The position numbers and the translations under genes are program-made. From NCBI RefSeq assembly GCF_040549465.1, contig NZ_JBEPTL010000010.1, positions 69,837 to 133,836 of the forward strand: a stretch of DNA of 64,000 bases, given 5' to 3'. Positions 17,426-25,716 of the stretch are shown here, piece after piece; the stretch's first letter is position 1, and each line of letters opens with the position of its first letter. Origin of the DNA: Lacisediminihabitans sp040549465. Lineage in GTDB: Bacteria; Actinomycetota; Actinomycetes; Actinomycetales; Microbacteriaceae. The notes beneath the pieces are model-generated. The model made no database searches, was not told the DNA's origin, and was given only the letters and a program-made list of their open reading frames with translations.

Positions 17426-19063
17426 TTATCGCTTCTGCTTGACGATCTTTTCCTGGTTGATGTCTTCGACCTCTGCGGACTCGAACCTCTCGGTTCCGAC
17501 GGAGTCGAGCGGCTTACCCTCACCGGTCTGGAATTCAAGCTTGAACTTGTCGACGCCCTCGTCGAGCGCCTTGGCGGTGTCGTCGTCCAGCACGTTGGTT
17601 TCGCGCAGCGTCTTCAGTACCTCGGTGTTGCGACCGAGATAGTCGAGCAGCTCGCGCTCGAAGCGGAGAACGTCTTCGACAGCGACCTCGTCGAACTTTC
17701 CGTTGGTTCCGGCCCAGATCGAGACGACCTGCTCCTCTACGGGGTACGGCGAGTACTGCGGCTGGCGCAGCAGTTCGGTGAGGCGAGCACCACGGGCGAG
17801 CTGGCGACGGCTGGCCGCATCGAGGTCCGAGGCGAAGAGTGCGAAGGCTTCGAGTGCGCGGTACTGCGCCAACTCGAGCTTGAGCGTTCCCGAGACCTTC
17901 TTAATCGACTTGACCTGGGCGTCACCACCGACTCGGGAGACCGAGATACCCACGTCGACCGCAGGACGCTGGTTGGCGTTGAAGAGGTCGGACTGCAGGA
18001 AGATCTGGCCGTCCGTGATCGAGATCACGTTGGTCGGGATGTAGGCCGAGACGTCGTTCGCCTTGGTCTCGATGATCGGGAGGCCGGTCATCGATCCCGC
18101 GCCCAGCTCGTCGGAGAGCTTGGCGCAACGCTCGAGCAGGCGGGAGTGCAGGTAGAAGACGTCACCCGGGTACGCCTCACGCCCCGGCGGACGACGCAGC
18201 AGCAGCGAGACGGCGCGGTAGGCCTCTGCCTGCTTGGACAGGTCGTCGAAGATGATCAGCACGTGCTTGCCGCCGTACATCCAGTGCTGGCCGATGGCCG
18301 AACCGGTGTAGGGAGCGAGGTACTTGAAGCCGGCCGGGTCCGAGGCTGGGGACGCGACGATCGTCGTGTACTCCATGGCTCCGGCATCCTCGAGCGCGCC
18401 CTTCACCGAGGCAATCGTCGAACCCTTCTGGCCGATGGCGACGTAGATGCAGCGAACCTGCTTGTTGGTGTCGCCGGACTCCCAGTTCGCTTTCTGGTTG
18501 ATGATCGTGTCGATCGCGATGGCCGTCTTACCTGTCTGGCGGTCGCCGATGATCAGCTGGCGCTGGCCACGACCGATCGGGATCATGGCGTCGATGGCCT
18601 TGATTCCGGTCTGCATGGGCTCGTGCACCGACTTGCGCTGCATGACGCCGGGGGCCTGAAGTTCGAGCGCGCGGCGACCCTCCGAGGCGATGTCGCCGAG
18701 ACCGTCGATCGGGCTGCCGAGCGGGTCGACGACGCGGCCGAGGTAGCCGTCACCGACGGGTACGGAGAGAACCTCGCCGGTGCGGGTGACTTCGAGGCCT
18801 TCGACGATGCCACCGAACGCGCCGAGCACGATGACGCCGATTTCGTTCTCGTCCAGGTTCTGGGCGAGCCCCAGGGTGCCGTCGCCGAAGCGGATGAGCT
18901 CGTTGGCCATGACGCCGGGAAGGCCCTGCACGTGGGCGATGCCGTCCGCGGCATCCACGACGTAGCCGACCTCGGTCTTCGAGGAGGTGCTGGGGTCGTA
19001 GGACTTGACGAAGTCCTTGAGCGCGTCGCGGATCTCGTCCGGGCTGATCGTTAGGTCTGCCAT
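17426..19063 (-). CDS. atpA: ATP synthase F1 alpha subunit
   Basis: 545 residues. The start MADLTISPDEIRDALKDFV is the delta/b-binding N-terminal helix. Walker A is GDRQTGKT near residue 172. The adenine-site segment (PPGREAYPGDVFYLHSRLLE) and the conserved VGGDAQVKSIKKVSG segment are present. The C-terminal ~30 residues form a charged tail (VEDINQEKIVKQKR) longer than in E. coli, as is common in actinobacteria. It is the non-catalytic nucleotide-binding subunit of F1 and lies between atpH and atpG. Confidence 0.98.
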   Translation of the reverse strand: MADLTISPDEIRDALKDFVKSYDPSTSSKTEVGYVVDAADGIAHVQGLPGVMANELIRFGDGTLGLAQNLDENEIGVIVLGAFGGIVEGLEVTRTGEVLSVPVGDGYLGRVVDPLGSPIDGLGDIASEGRRALELQAPGVMQRKSVHEPMQTGIKAIDAMIPIGRGQRQLIIGDRQTGKTAIAIDTIINQKANWESGDTNKQVRCIYVAIGQKGSTIASVKGALEDAGAMEYTTIVASPASDPAGFKYLAPYTGSAIGQHWMYGGKHVLIIFDDLSKQAEAYRAVSLLLRRPPGREAYPGDVFYLHSRLLERCAKLSDELGAGSMTGLPIIETKANDVSAYIPTNVISITDGQIFLQSDLFNANQRPAVDVGISVSRVGGDAQVKSIKKVSGTLKLELAQYRALEAFALFASDLDAASRRQLARGARLTELLRQPQYSPYPVEEQVVSIWAGTNGKFDEVAVEDVLRFERELLDYLGRNTEVLKTLRETNVLDDDTAKALDEGVDKFKLEFQTGEGKPLDSVGTERFESAEVEDINQEKIVKQKR

Positions 19064-19112
19064 TGTTTTCCTTGTCTTCGCGAAGCGGGTGGGCTTCGGG
19101 GCTGTTGCTCGC

Positions 19113-19907
19113 TTAGCCGGCGAGTTGAAGTCTGAGTTCCTTGAGCTTGCTGGCGACGCTGCCGTCGATCACGTCGTCGCCGACCTGAACGCGCAGTCCG
19201 CCGATGAGAGCGGGGTCGACCACGAGGTTGATTTTGAGTTCGCGGCCGTAGCTCTTGGCGAGGCCCTCCTGCAGGCGCTTGAGCTGCGGCGCGGCTACAG
19301 GCGTCGCACTCGTCACGATGGCCACCGAGAGGTTGGCCTGGTCCGCGACGATGGATGCTGCGGTGCGCAGCAATTCACCGATGCGGCGGCCGCGCGGCTG
19401 TTGCATCAGGTGCCGTACGATCGCGAGGGTCTGCGGGGAGACCTTCTTCGCGAGCAGCGCTTCGACGAGCGCCACCTTGGACTCTGTGCTGCCCAGCTTG
19501 CTGCTGACCGCGAGCTCGAGTTCGGCATCCGAATTGACGGCTTCGCCGAAGGTGAAGAGCTCAGCGTCGATATTCACACTGGCCGGAGCCGATTCGGCCG
19601 CGACGCGGAAGCCGAGTTCTTCGATGCCGGCGAGCAGGTCGTCCTGGCGTGACCAGCGGTTGCTGACCACCACGCCGAGCAGCGCGAGCGACTTCTCACC
19701 GAGGCTCGATCCGAAGACCGCTTTGAGAGCAGCCTGCTTCTCGTCTGATTCGATCGCAGAGTCGGACAGGATCGAGATGAGCTGTGATGACTCACCGATC
19801 ACCCTGCCTGCCGAGAACAGCTCGGAGGCGGTGGCCAAATCGACTTTGCCCAGGGTGGACAGCTCCGCCCTGGACGCGGCGAGAGCACCTCTGGTCGCTG
19901 AGCCCAT
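19113..19907 (-). CDS. atpH: ATP synthase delta subunit
   Basis: 264 residues, longer than the ~180 of E. coli but normal for many actinobacteria, which have an N-terminally expanded delta. The C-terminal domain carries the family signature KINLVVDPALIGGLRVQVGDDVIDGSVASKL. Delta joins the b-subunit stator to the top of alpha3beta3. Its ATG lies just two bases after the atpF stop, so the pair is translationally coupled. Confidence 0.95.
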   Translation of the reverse strand: MGSATRGALAASRAELSTLGKVDLATASELFSAGRVIGESSQLISILSDSAIESDEKQAALKAVFGSSLGEKSLALLGVVVSNRWSRQDDLLAGIEELGFRVAAESAPASVNIDAELFTFGEAVNSDAELELAVSSKLGSTESKVALVEALLAKKVSPQTLAIVRHLMQQPRGRRIGELLRTAASIVADQANLSVAIVTSATPVAAPQLKRLQEGLAKSYGRELKINLVVDPALIGGLRVQVGDDVIDGSVASKLKELRLQLAG

Positions 19908-19909
19908 GT

Positions 19910-20497
19910 CTACTTCGTTTTCTTTTCTGATTCAGACGCGCTCTGCTTTTCAGAAGCGCTCTGCTTTTCAGACGCTTCCAGGTCGGCAAGGAACTGGTCG
20001 ACGAGGTTCGTCGCTTTCTTGTCGTCTGTGAGGCTCTGCCCGATCACACCGGATGCCAGATCGATCGCAAGTGATCCGACCTCGGAGCGCAGCGAGACGA
20101 TGGCGGCCTGACGCTCTGCCTCAATCGTCGCCTGCGCGCTTGTCGTGATGCGTGCAGCCTCGCCGGATGCCTGCTCCTTGAGCTCGTTCAGGATCTTCGT
20201 GCCATCCTGGCGAGCCTGGTCGCGAATCTTCGCAGCTTCGGCGCGAGCCTCGGCGAGCTGCTCGGTGTATTTGTCCAGCGCAGCAGCCGCCTCAACCTGG
20301 GCGTTCTCCGCCTTCTTTATCCCGCCCTCAATGATCTCGGCGCGGGCGTCGAGGTTCTTCTGCACGTTGGGTAGGACCCTCTTCCAGAAGAAGAACAGGA
20401 TTATGAGGAAACACAGAGCAGACCAGATGAGGTCCGGGATTCCGGGAAACAGCGGGTTCGGGGCAGTCTCGGCCGCGCGAACGACAGTGGACAACAC
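19910..20497 (-). CDS. atpF: ATP synthase Fo b subunit
   Basis: 195 residues. A short periplasmic start is followed by one membrane helix (residues ~20-40: PDLIWSALCFLIILFFFWKR-like stretch) and then a long charged coiled coil rich in Ala, Glu, Lys and Arg (e.g. EQLAEARAEAAKIRDQARQD). It is the peripheral stator stalk. The last ~20 residues are an odd low-complexity tail made of tandem SEKQSA units, encoded by an 18-base DNA repeat at 19932-19980. This looks like a recent slippage expansion. Neighbours atpE and atpH are immediately adjacent. Confidence 0.96.
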   Translation of the reverse strand: MLSTVVRAAETAPNPLFPGIPDLIWSALCFLIILFFFWKRVLPNVQKNLDARAEIIEGGIKKAENAQVEAAAALDKYTEQLAEARAEAAKIRDQARQDGTKILNELKEQASGEAARITTSAQATIEAERQAAIVSLRSEVGSLAIDLASGVIGQSLTDDKKATNLVDQFLADLEASEKQSASEKQSASESEKKTK

Positions 20498-20499
20498 GT

Positions 20500-20739
20500 T
20501 TACTGGCCGGTGGTGAAGAGGTAGTACGTCGCAATACCGATCAGCGCGAGCGCTTCGGTGAAGGCGATACCGATGTACATGAGGACCTGGAGACGGCCCT
20601 GGAGTTCCGGCTGGCGAGCGACGGACTCGATCGTCTTGCCGACGACGATCCCGACACCGATAGCTGGACCGATGGCCGCGAGACCATAACCGATTGTCGC
20701 GATGTTCCCGCTGAGCGCGGCGACAGTTGTGCTGTCCAC
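20500..20739 (-). CDS. atpE: ATP synthase Fo c subunit
   Basis: 79 residues, two membrane helices joined by the polar loop ARQPELQGRLQ, which contacts gamma and epsilon. The first helix is glycine-rich (GLAAIGPAIGVGIVVG), as needed for tight ring packing. The proton-binding carboxylate is the Glu in AFTEALALIG of the second helix. Start is a GTG at 20739 with GGAAGGA about ten bases upstream. It forms the rotating c-ring. Two bases separate its stop from the atpF start codon. Confidence 0.97.
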   Translation of the reverse strand: MDSTTVAALSGNIATIGYGLAAIGPAIGVGIVVGKTIESVARQPELQGRLQVLMYIGIAFTEALALIGIATYYLFTTGQ

Positions 20740-20803
20740 GTTGTGTGATTCCTTCCGTGATGGTGAACCGGGCGGTTGCCCGACTCGCGTAGTGCTGATT
20801 CAG

Positions 20804-21607
20804 TTAGTGCTCGTCTGCCAGCGCGAGCTGGATGTAGACAGCGGTCAGGATGGTGAAAATGTATGCCTGGAGCACCGCGACGAGGAGTTCGAAGAGCGTG
20901 AACGCAAACCCGAGGGCGAGCGTACCTACACCGAAGAGCTTGAAAAAGCCGGGGGCCTCGATGAAGAAGAATGAGGTGGCTAGAAAGAACAGCACTAGCA
21001 GGATGTGCCCGACAATCATATTCATGAGTAGTCGAAGGACGTGCGTGACCGGCCGCACGATGAAGGTCGAGAGGATCTCGATCGGAGTCACGATGATGTA
21101 GAAATACCACGGAACACCGGGCGGGAACAGCGCGTTGCGCAGGAACTTGCCGGGATGCTTACGAAGGCCCGCGTAGATCCAGGTCACGTAGGCGATCGCC
21201 GCGAGAAGCAGCGGAACCCCGATCACGGAGGTTCCAGCGAGGTTGAATCCGGGCACAGCCCCGGTCAGATTCATCGCCAGGATCATGAAGAAAAACGTGG
21301 TGAGGATCGGGAGGAACCGCCGACCATCCTTCTTGCCGAGCAGGTCTTCGGCAATTCCGACCCGCACGAAGTCCAGCCCCCACTCGATGATGCTCTGACC
21401 ACGGCCCGGGACGATCTTGAGGTTGCGTGTGCCAAGCCAGAACACCAGGACGATGACGAGGGTAGTGATGACCCTGATCAACATCAGGCGATTTAACTCG
21501 AACGGTGTGTCGGCGAACAGCACCACCGGCGGGAAAAATTCGCCGATGTTGGGCCCGACAAAGCCTCCAGCCCCGCTACCGCCATCAGTCGCGAAGGGGA
21601 GGAGCAT
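20804..21607 (-). CDS. atpB: ATP synthase Fo a subunit
   Basis: 267 residues with five to six membrane helices. The essential Arg is in HVLRLLMNMIVGHILL (residue ~200), facing the c-ring carboxylate. The C-terminal helix LLVAVLQAYIFTILTAVYIQLAL is typical. It provides the two proton half-channels of Fo. It is the first structural subunit gene of the operon, 117 bases downstream of the atpI-like gene. Confidence 0.97.
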   Translation of the reverse strand: MLLPFATDGGSGAGGFVGPNIGEFFPPVVLFADTPFELNRLMLIRVITTLVIVLVFWLGTRNLKIVPGRGQSIIEWGLDFVRVGIAEDLLGKKDGRRFLPILTTFFFMILAMNLTGAVPGFNLAGTSVIGVPLLLAAIAYVTWIYAGLRKHPGKFLRNALFPPGVPWYFYIIVTPIEILSTFIVRPVTHVLRLLMNMIVGHILLVLFFLATSFFFIEAPGFFKLFGVGTLALGFAFTLFELLVAVLQAYIFTILTAVYIQLALADEH

Positions 21608-21724
21608 TTTGAGAGCGTTAGATAACAGCGCTGTCTCCAGAATCGGGGCGTGGCTTCACGCGGCGATGAAAAAGGGGGAACGTTCTTACCGAGTCTATCA
21701 ACAGAATCAGGGGCAACCGAATCG

Positions 21725-22192
21725 CTATTCGGATCGATCCGCACCGTCGGGAGTGGTCGCCGCAGTGCCCGTCGAGCGCAGGTCACTCACGTACGGGAGT
21801 CGCGAACGTGCGATGACCACGACATCCACCACAAGCGTTCCGACGACCGCGACGATGAGGGTGATAAACAGCACTGTCGTCTGCACCCATGGCTGATCCC
21901 TGAGCACGATGATCAGAATGAGGAAGACCACGAACTTGACCAGCCACGCGCCCATGATGATGCCGAAGAACGCGATACTCAGCAGATCACCCTTCGCCAC
22001 CCTGGTTGCGATCACAACGCTCAGGGTGGTGATCCCGAGAAAAACCACCGCCATGACGGTGCCGACGAGGGCACTCAGCACCCCGATGCTGCCGGCGACC
22101 AGGGCGCCGACGACAGAGCCGACCACGCCGAGAACGATTGCCAGTATCCCGCCATAGAGAAGGATCCGCTTGAAGATCGGCACTGCGCTCAT
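21725..22192 (-). CDS. AtpI-like small membrane protein
   Basis: 155 residues with four hydrophobic helices (~10-35, ~40-62, ~72-95, ~105-128) and a polar C-terminal tail (TGTAATTPDGADRSE). The sequence itself is weakly conserved. The call rests on position, size and helix count: a four-helix protein directly upstream of atpB corresponds to AtpI or Rv1303-like proteins, thought to aid c-ring assembly or Mg2+ supply. Its start overlaps the wecA stop by four bases, placing it in the same transcript. Confidence 0.75.
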   Translation of the reverse strand: MSAVPIFKRILLYGGILAIVLGVVGSVVGALVAGSIGVLSALVGTVMAVVFLGITTLSVVIATRVAKGDLLSIAFFGIIMGAWLVKFVVFLILIIVLRDQPWVQTTVLFITLIVAVVGTLVVDVVVIARSRLPYVSDLRSTGTAATTPDGADRSE

Positions 22193-23481
22193 GGGGTGGG
22201 GCCTTCTTTCTTGGTGAGTGCGGCGAGGGCCGCGGTCTCGGCGGCATCCAGTTCGAGCTGTTGTTGCTCGATCACGATCTCGTGCTCGATGGAGTTGGAT
22301 GCAGCGTCGAGCGGATCGAACCTGGTGGCTTCTGCGTGGTCGGCCTCATCCGGGCTCGCCAGTTGCACGGCGGCCTCCACAGACTTGCGCTTGGTGAGCG
22401 GAGCGAGGGTGAACCAGATGCACACCACGAAGCCGATGGCCACGAAGGTGAGCGCCCATACCGCTGGCACGAAGAGGAAGACCAGACACCCCACGGAGAC
22501 GACGGCGGTCCAGGAGTAGAAGATCAGCACAGCCCGAACATCGGAGTGCCCCATGTCAAGCAGGCGGTGATGCAGGTGCTTGCGGTCGGCGGTAAACGGA
22601 GACTTGCCTGCGCGCAGCCGACGGAACACGGCGAGCGCGAAATCGAGCAGCGGCACAATCAGGATCGCGAAAGGCAGCAGGATCGGGATGAAGGCCGGTG
22701 CGAGCTGCTTGGGAAACTGTAGCGAGGCGATGTCGACCTGGCCGGTGACCGAGATCGCGGAGGTCGCCATGAGGAGGCCGACGAGGAGTGCGCCGGCATC
22801 CCCCATGAAAAGTTTGGCCGGATGCCAGTTGAGCGGAAGGAAGCCGACGCAGGCACCGATGAGAACGGCCGTGATGAGGGAGGCCAGATTGAAGTACTCG
22901 GTCTCGGCGATGCGGTTCGCCAGGATGTAGCTGTAGATGAAGAACACGCCATTGGCGATGATCGCCACGCCGGCTACGAGTCCGTCGAGACCGTCGATGA
23001 AGTTGATGGCGTTCATCACGAGCACGATCGCCAGGATCGTGACGATCAGCCCGGAGTAGGACGACAGCACCACGATGCCACCGATGATCGGCAACGAGGT
23101 GAGCTGCACGCCCTGCCAGGCGAGGAACCCTGCGGCGATGATCTGGCCGGCCAGTTTGGTGACCCAGTCGAGATCCCAGATGTCGTCGGCGACACCGATG
23201 AGCACGATGATCAGCGCCGATCCGAGAATGGCGAAGATCGGCCCGGGTTTGGCGAAGATGAGATGAAACTGCGGCAGCTGAGAGGCAACGCCGAAGGCGA
23301 CGAGGATGCCGAGGAACATCGCGACGCCCCCCAGACGCGGTGTCGGCCTCTTGTGCACGTCGCGCTCGCGGATCTGCGGATACAGGCGATACTTCATCCC
23401 GAGCCTGGCGGTGAGTTTCGCCAGCAGGAATGTCACCGCAGCGGCCAGACCGCCGGCGGCGACATAGAAGATGAATCTCAC
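22189..23481 (-). CDS. wecA: Undecaprenyl/decaprenyl-phosphate GlcNAc-1-phosphate transferase
   Basis: 430 residues, about eleven membrane helices. MraY/WecA superfamily motifs are clear: IGVADDIWDLDW (Mg2+-binding Asp pair), NFIDGLDGLVAG, FMGDAGALLVG, and the cytoplasmic HLHHRLLDMGHS loop typical of the WecA/TagO branch. It moves a sugar-1-phosphate from a UDP-sugar to a polyprenyl phosphate, starting cell-wall polymer linker synthesis (arabinogalactan linker in mycobacteria; teichoic or other wall glycans here). A ~75-residue soluble C-terminal extension is specific to this group. Overlaps of four bases on both sides make it part of the tsaC-wecA-atp operon, as in M. tuberculosis. Confidence 0.92.
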   Translation of the reverse strand: MRFIFYVAAGGLAAAVTFLLAKLTARLGMKYRLYPQIRERDVHKRPTPRLGGVAMFLGILVAFGVASQLPQFHLIFAKPGPIFAILGSALIIVLIGVADDIWDLDWVTKLAGQIIAAGFLAWQGVQLTSLPIIGGIVVLSSYSGLIVTILAIVLVMNAINFIDGLDGLVAGVAIIANGVFFIYSYILANRIAETEYFNLASLITAVLIGACVGFLPLNWHPAKLFMGDAGALLVGLLMATSAISVTGQVDIASLQFPKQLAPAFIPILLPFAILIVPLLDFALAVFRRLRAGKSPFTADRKHLHHRLLDMGHSDVRAVLIFYSWTAVVSVGCLVFLFVPAVWALTFVAIGFVVCIWFTLAPLTKRKSVEAAVQLASPDEADHAEATRFDPLDAASNSIEHEIVIEQQQLELDAAETAALAALTKKEGPTP

Positions 23482-24164
23482 GGGGAGGACTCCTCCATGC
23501 CCGCGATGACCGCGTTGATCGCCTCCTCGGAGATCACTCCGTGACGCACGATGCGCAGTTTTCCGTCCGGCAGGAGCAGGCCGGTGGCATCGATGATGGT
23601 GGATCCGGTGCTCGGCACTTCGACCTCATAGTCGCCGCCGACGGGACCACCATCGAGGTAGATCTCCACGTTGGCGCCCAGCATCCGTTCGGCGTCCGCG
23701 ACGGTCATGGCCGCCGGATCGCCGGTCAGATTGGCGGATGACACGGCCAACGGTCCAGTCTCCGACAGCAGTTCGAGCGCTACGTGGTTATTCGGCATCC
23801 GCAGCGCCACGGTTCCGTTGGTCTCGCCGAGATCCCATTTCAGCGACTCCTGGGCGGGGAGAATCACCGTGAGGCCGCCAGGCCAGAAGGCTGCGACGAG
23901 CGCCCGCACCTCTGGCGGAACCTCTTCGGCAAGTGCGTCGAGTGTGGGGATCCCCGGGATGAGCACGGGCGGCGGCGACTGCCGGGTGCGGCCTTTGGCG
24001 TCGAGGAGACGCTGCACCGCCTCAGGGCTGAAAGCGTCAGCGGCGAGGCCGTAAACGGTATCGGTAGGCAGCACGACGAGCTCGCCACGGCCGATCGCGA
24101 CTCTGGCGAGTCGCGTGCCGGTGAGAAGCTCGGCGGGGTCCGAGCAGTCGTAGATCGTCGCCAT
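23478..24164 (-). CDS. tsaC: L-threonylcarbamoyladenylate synthase (YrdC/Sua5 family)
   Basis: About 228 residues from the ATG at 24164, which has an AGGATGG ribosome site eight bases upstream; the ATG at 24176 is the alternative. The sequence has the YrdC fold: ELVVLPTDTVYGLAADAFSP, DAKGRTRQSPPPVLI (the KxR and substrate-binding SP region), ALVAAFWPGGLTVIL, and PLAVSSANLTGDPA. It makes threonylcarbamoyl-AMP from Thr, bicarbonate and ATP for the t6A modification at position 37 of tRNAs. The C-terminal Sua5 domain is absent, so TsaC is the better name. Its start overlaps nothing; its stop overlaps wecA by four bases. Confidence 0.92.
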   Translation of the reverse strand: MATIYDCSDPAELLTGTRLARVAIGRGELVVLPTDTVYGLAADAFSPEAVQRLLDAKGRTRQSPPPVLIPGIPTLDALAEEVPPEVRALVAAFWPGGLTVILPAQESLKWDLGETNGTVALRMPNNHVALELLSETGPLAVSSANLTGDPAAMTVADAERMLGANVEIYLDGGPVGGDYEVEVPSTGSTIIDATGLLLPDGKLRIVRHGVISEEAINAVIAGMEESSP

Positions 24165-24275
24165 ATCGGAAGCCATCCTACTTCGGCGACTGTGGTTGTT
24201 CTGTGGGAGCGGCGCGTGGCCGGAATTATCGCTGTTCAGGGAGTCTTGGAATAATCAAGAGACGAAAGCGGACCG

Positions 24276-24905
24276 GTGGACCTGTACTTCTTTGATTTCG
24301 ACAAGACGCTCTATGCCTACAACTTCAGGATGCGGCTCCCGGCGCTCAGCCTGGTCACCGGCTCGAGCCAGTACCACTTGGCGAAAACCTGGTGGGCTGG
24401 CGGTTTCGAGAAGCGCGCCGAGGCGGGCGAATGGAACACTTCCGAGGAATACCTCGCCGAGTTCGAGCGGGTGACCGGCGCCCACCTCACGCTGGAGAAC
24501 TGGCAGGAGGCCCGTGCTCTCGCCAGCACCCGGATACCCGCCAGCCTGGACGCCCTGGCCCTCGCCTCGACCTTCGGCACCACCGCCGTGCTCTCGAACA
24601 ATCCCTCCCCGTTCGCCGAATCGCTCCCCGTGCTGGCATCGGACGTCACCAAGATCGTCGGAGAGAATCGACTCGTAAGCTGCCAGCTCGGGGTACGAAA
24701 GCCCGACCCGAAGATCTATCGGCTGGCACTCGACCATCTCGGCGTGAGAGCGGAAGACGCCTTTTTCGCCGACGACTCTGCGGAGAACATCGCGGGGGCG
24801 GCATCCCTCGGCATCACCGGTCACCAACTGGTCTACCTTGACGGTGTGCCGCAGACCGATGCGCTACACGAGGCGATCGAGCGCTTCGCCCACAGGAACA
24901 ACTGA
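24276..24905 (+). CDS. HAD-family hydrolase, first of a tandem pair
   Basis: 209 residues from a GTG start at 24276. HAD motif I is YFFDFDKTLYAY, motif II is AVLSNNP, motif III Lys is in GVRKPDPKIY, and motif IV is AFFADDSAENIAGA. A helical cap of about 70 residues (WWAGGFEKRAEAGEWNTSEEYL) follows motif I. These enzymes dephosphorylate small metabolites. The next gene is a clear paralogue with the same motifs and cap. The pair is coupled through a TGATG stop/start overlap and lies divergently from tsaC. Substrate unknown. Confidence 0.87.
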   Translation: MDLYFFDFDKTLYAYNFRMRLPALSLVTGSSQYHLAKTWWAGGFEKRAEAGEWNTSEEYLAEFERVTGAHLTLENWQEARALASTRIPASLDALALASTFGTTAVLSNNPSPFAESLPVLASDVTKIVGENRLVSCQLGVRKPDPKIYRLALDHLGVRAEDAFFADDSAENIAGAASLGITGHQLVYLDGVPQTDALHEAIERFAHRNN

Positions 24906-25513
24906 TGCTGCTCTTCATCTTCGACATGGACGAGGTGCTGTACCGCTACGACTGGCGGATGCGGATGGCCGGGATGACCAGGCTCACCGGCCTGTCACTC
25001 GAGCAGTTGCGCGAACGTTGGTGGCATGACGGAGGCGAACGGGCCGCGGAGGCGGGAGCTTTCGCCATGGCCGACGACTACCTCGAAGCCTTCAACGTCG
25101 CCATCGGCGTGCGGGTGGAGGAGAACGACTGGGTCACCGTGCGCGGATCGGCGATGACGCCGTGGCGCGATTCGATCGCGGCGGTGGAACGTGCGTCGCA
25201 GCTGGGGCAGGTGACACTGCTGACCAACAACGGTCCGCTCACCGCGCGTCACCTGCGCACTCTCGCCCCCGAGCTCAGCCCGGTGTTCGGCGATCACCTC
25301 TTCACATCCTCTGACTATGGCGCGCGCAAGCCAGAGCCGGAGGTCTTCGAAGCCGTGCTCGCCCGCTACGGCGTCGAGCCGAAGGATGCGTTTTTCGCGG
25401 ATGACATGGCCGTGAACATCGAAGGGGCGCGCAGCATCGGCATCACGGCCCATCATTTCTCGGACTCGGCGTCGATGCTCTCGGCGATCGAGGATTTCGC
25501 GGCATCCCGCTAG
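24905..25513 (+). CDS. HAD-family hydrolase, second of a tandem pair
   Basis: 202 residues. It aligns along its whole length with the preceding gene: motif I FIFDMDEVLYRYDWRMRMAGM, cap WWHDGGERAAEAGAFAMADDYL, motif II LLTNNG, motif III YGARKPEPEVF, motif IV DAFFADDMAVNIEGA. In motif I the usual Thr after DxDx is Val and the preceding residue is Glu, which is unusual for a phosphatase and may change activity. It most likely arose by tandem duplication followed by divergence. Start overlaps the previous stop by one base. Confidence 0.87.
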   Translation: MLLFIFDMDEVLYRYDWRMRMAGMTRLTGLSLEQLRERWWHDGGERAAEAGAFAMADDYLEAFNVAIGVRVEENDWVTVRGSAMTPWRDSIAAVERASQLGQVTLLTNNGPLTARHLRTLAPELSPVFGDHLFTSSDYGARKPEPEVFEAVLARYGVEPKDAFFADDMAVNIEGARSIGITAHHFSDSASMLSAIEDFAASR

Positions 25514-25558
25514 CGTCACGCCGATCGTAGACGGACGGGTGTCGTCGTGGGACAGAAG

Positions 25559-25586
25559 TGGCTCTTCGCCCCAGGGCGATGAGCCA
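25559..25586 (+). terminator. Hairpin after the HAD pair
   Basis: A 13-base stem with one internal mismatch (TGGCTCTTCGCCC at 25559-25571 against GGGCGATGAGCCA at 25574-25586) closes on a two-base spacer. It lies 45 bases downstream of the second HAD stop. No strong U-tract follows, so it may be an actinobacterial tractless terminator. Confidence 0.5.
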
Positions 25587-25659
25587 GTGGGAATCTCAGG
25601 CCGCCATTTTCGCCCCTTGACACCGCCGACCTCGGCGTAGCTTAGTCATCCACTTGTCG

Positions 25660-25696
25660 GTTGTTGCGGCTTTGCTAACGGCAAAGTCGCCACAAC
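25660..25696. terminator. Hairpin between converging genes
   Basis: A 16-base stem with two mismatches (25660-25675 against 25681-25696) and a five-base loop TAACG. It lies 20 bases beyond the stop of the leftward membrane protein gene and could terminate that transcript, or both converging ones. Confidence 0.5.
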
Positions 25697-25716
25697 TGCC
25701 CAGTCGATGGAGCAGG

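Noticed and set aside
17345..19054. A 569-codon rightward open frame opposite atpA
   Set aside because: It is the antisense shadow of a high-GC coding gene; it has no start context or family resemblance, while atpA on the other strand is certain.
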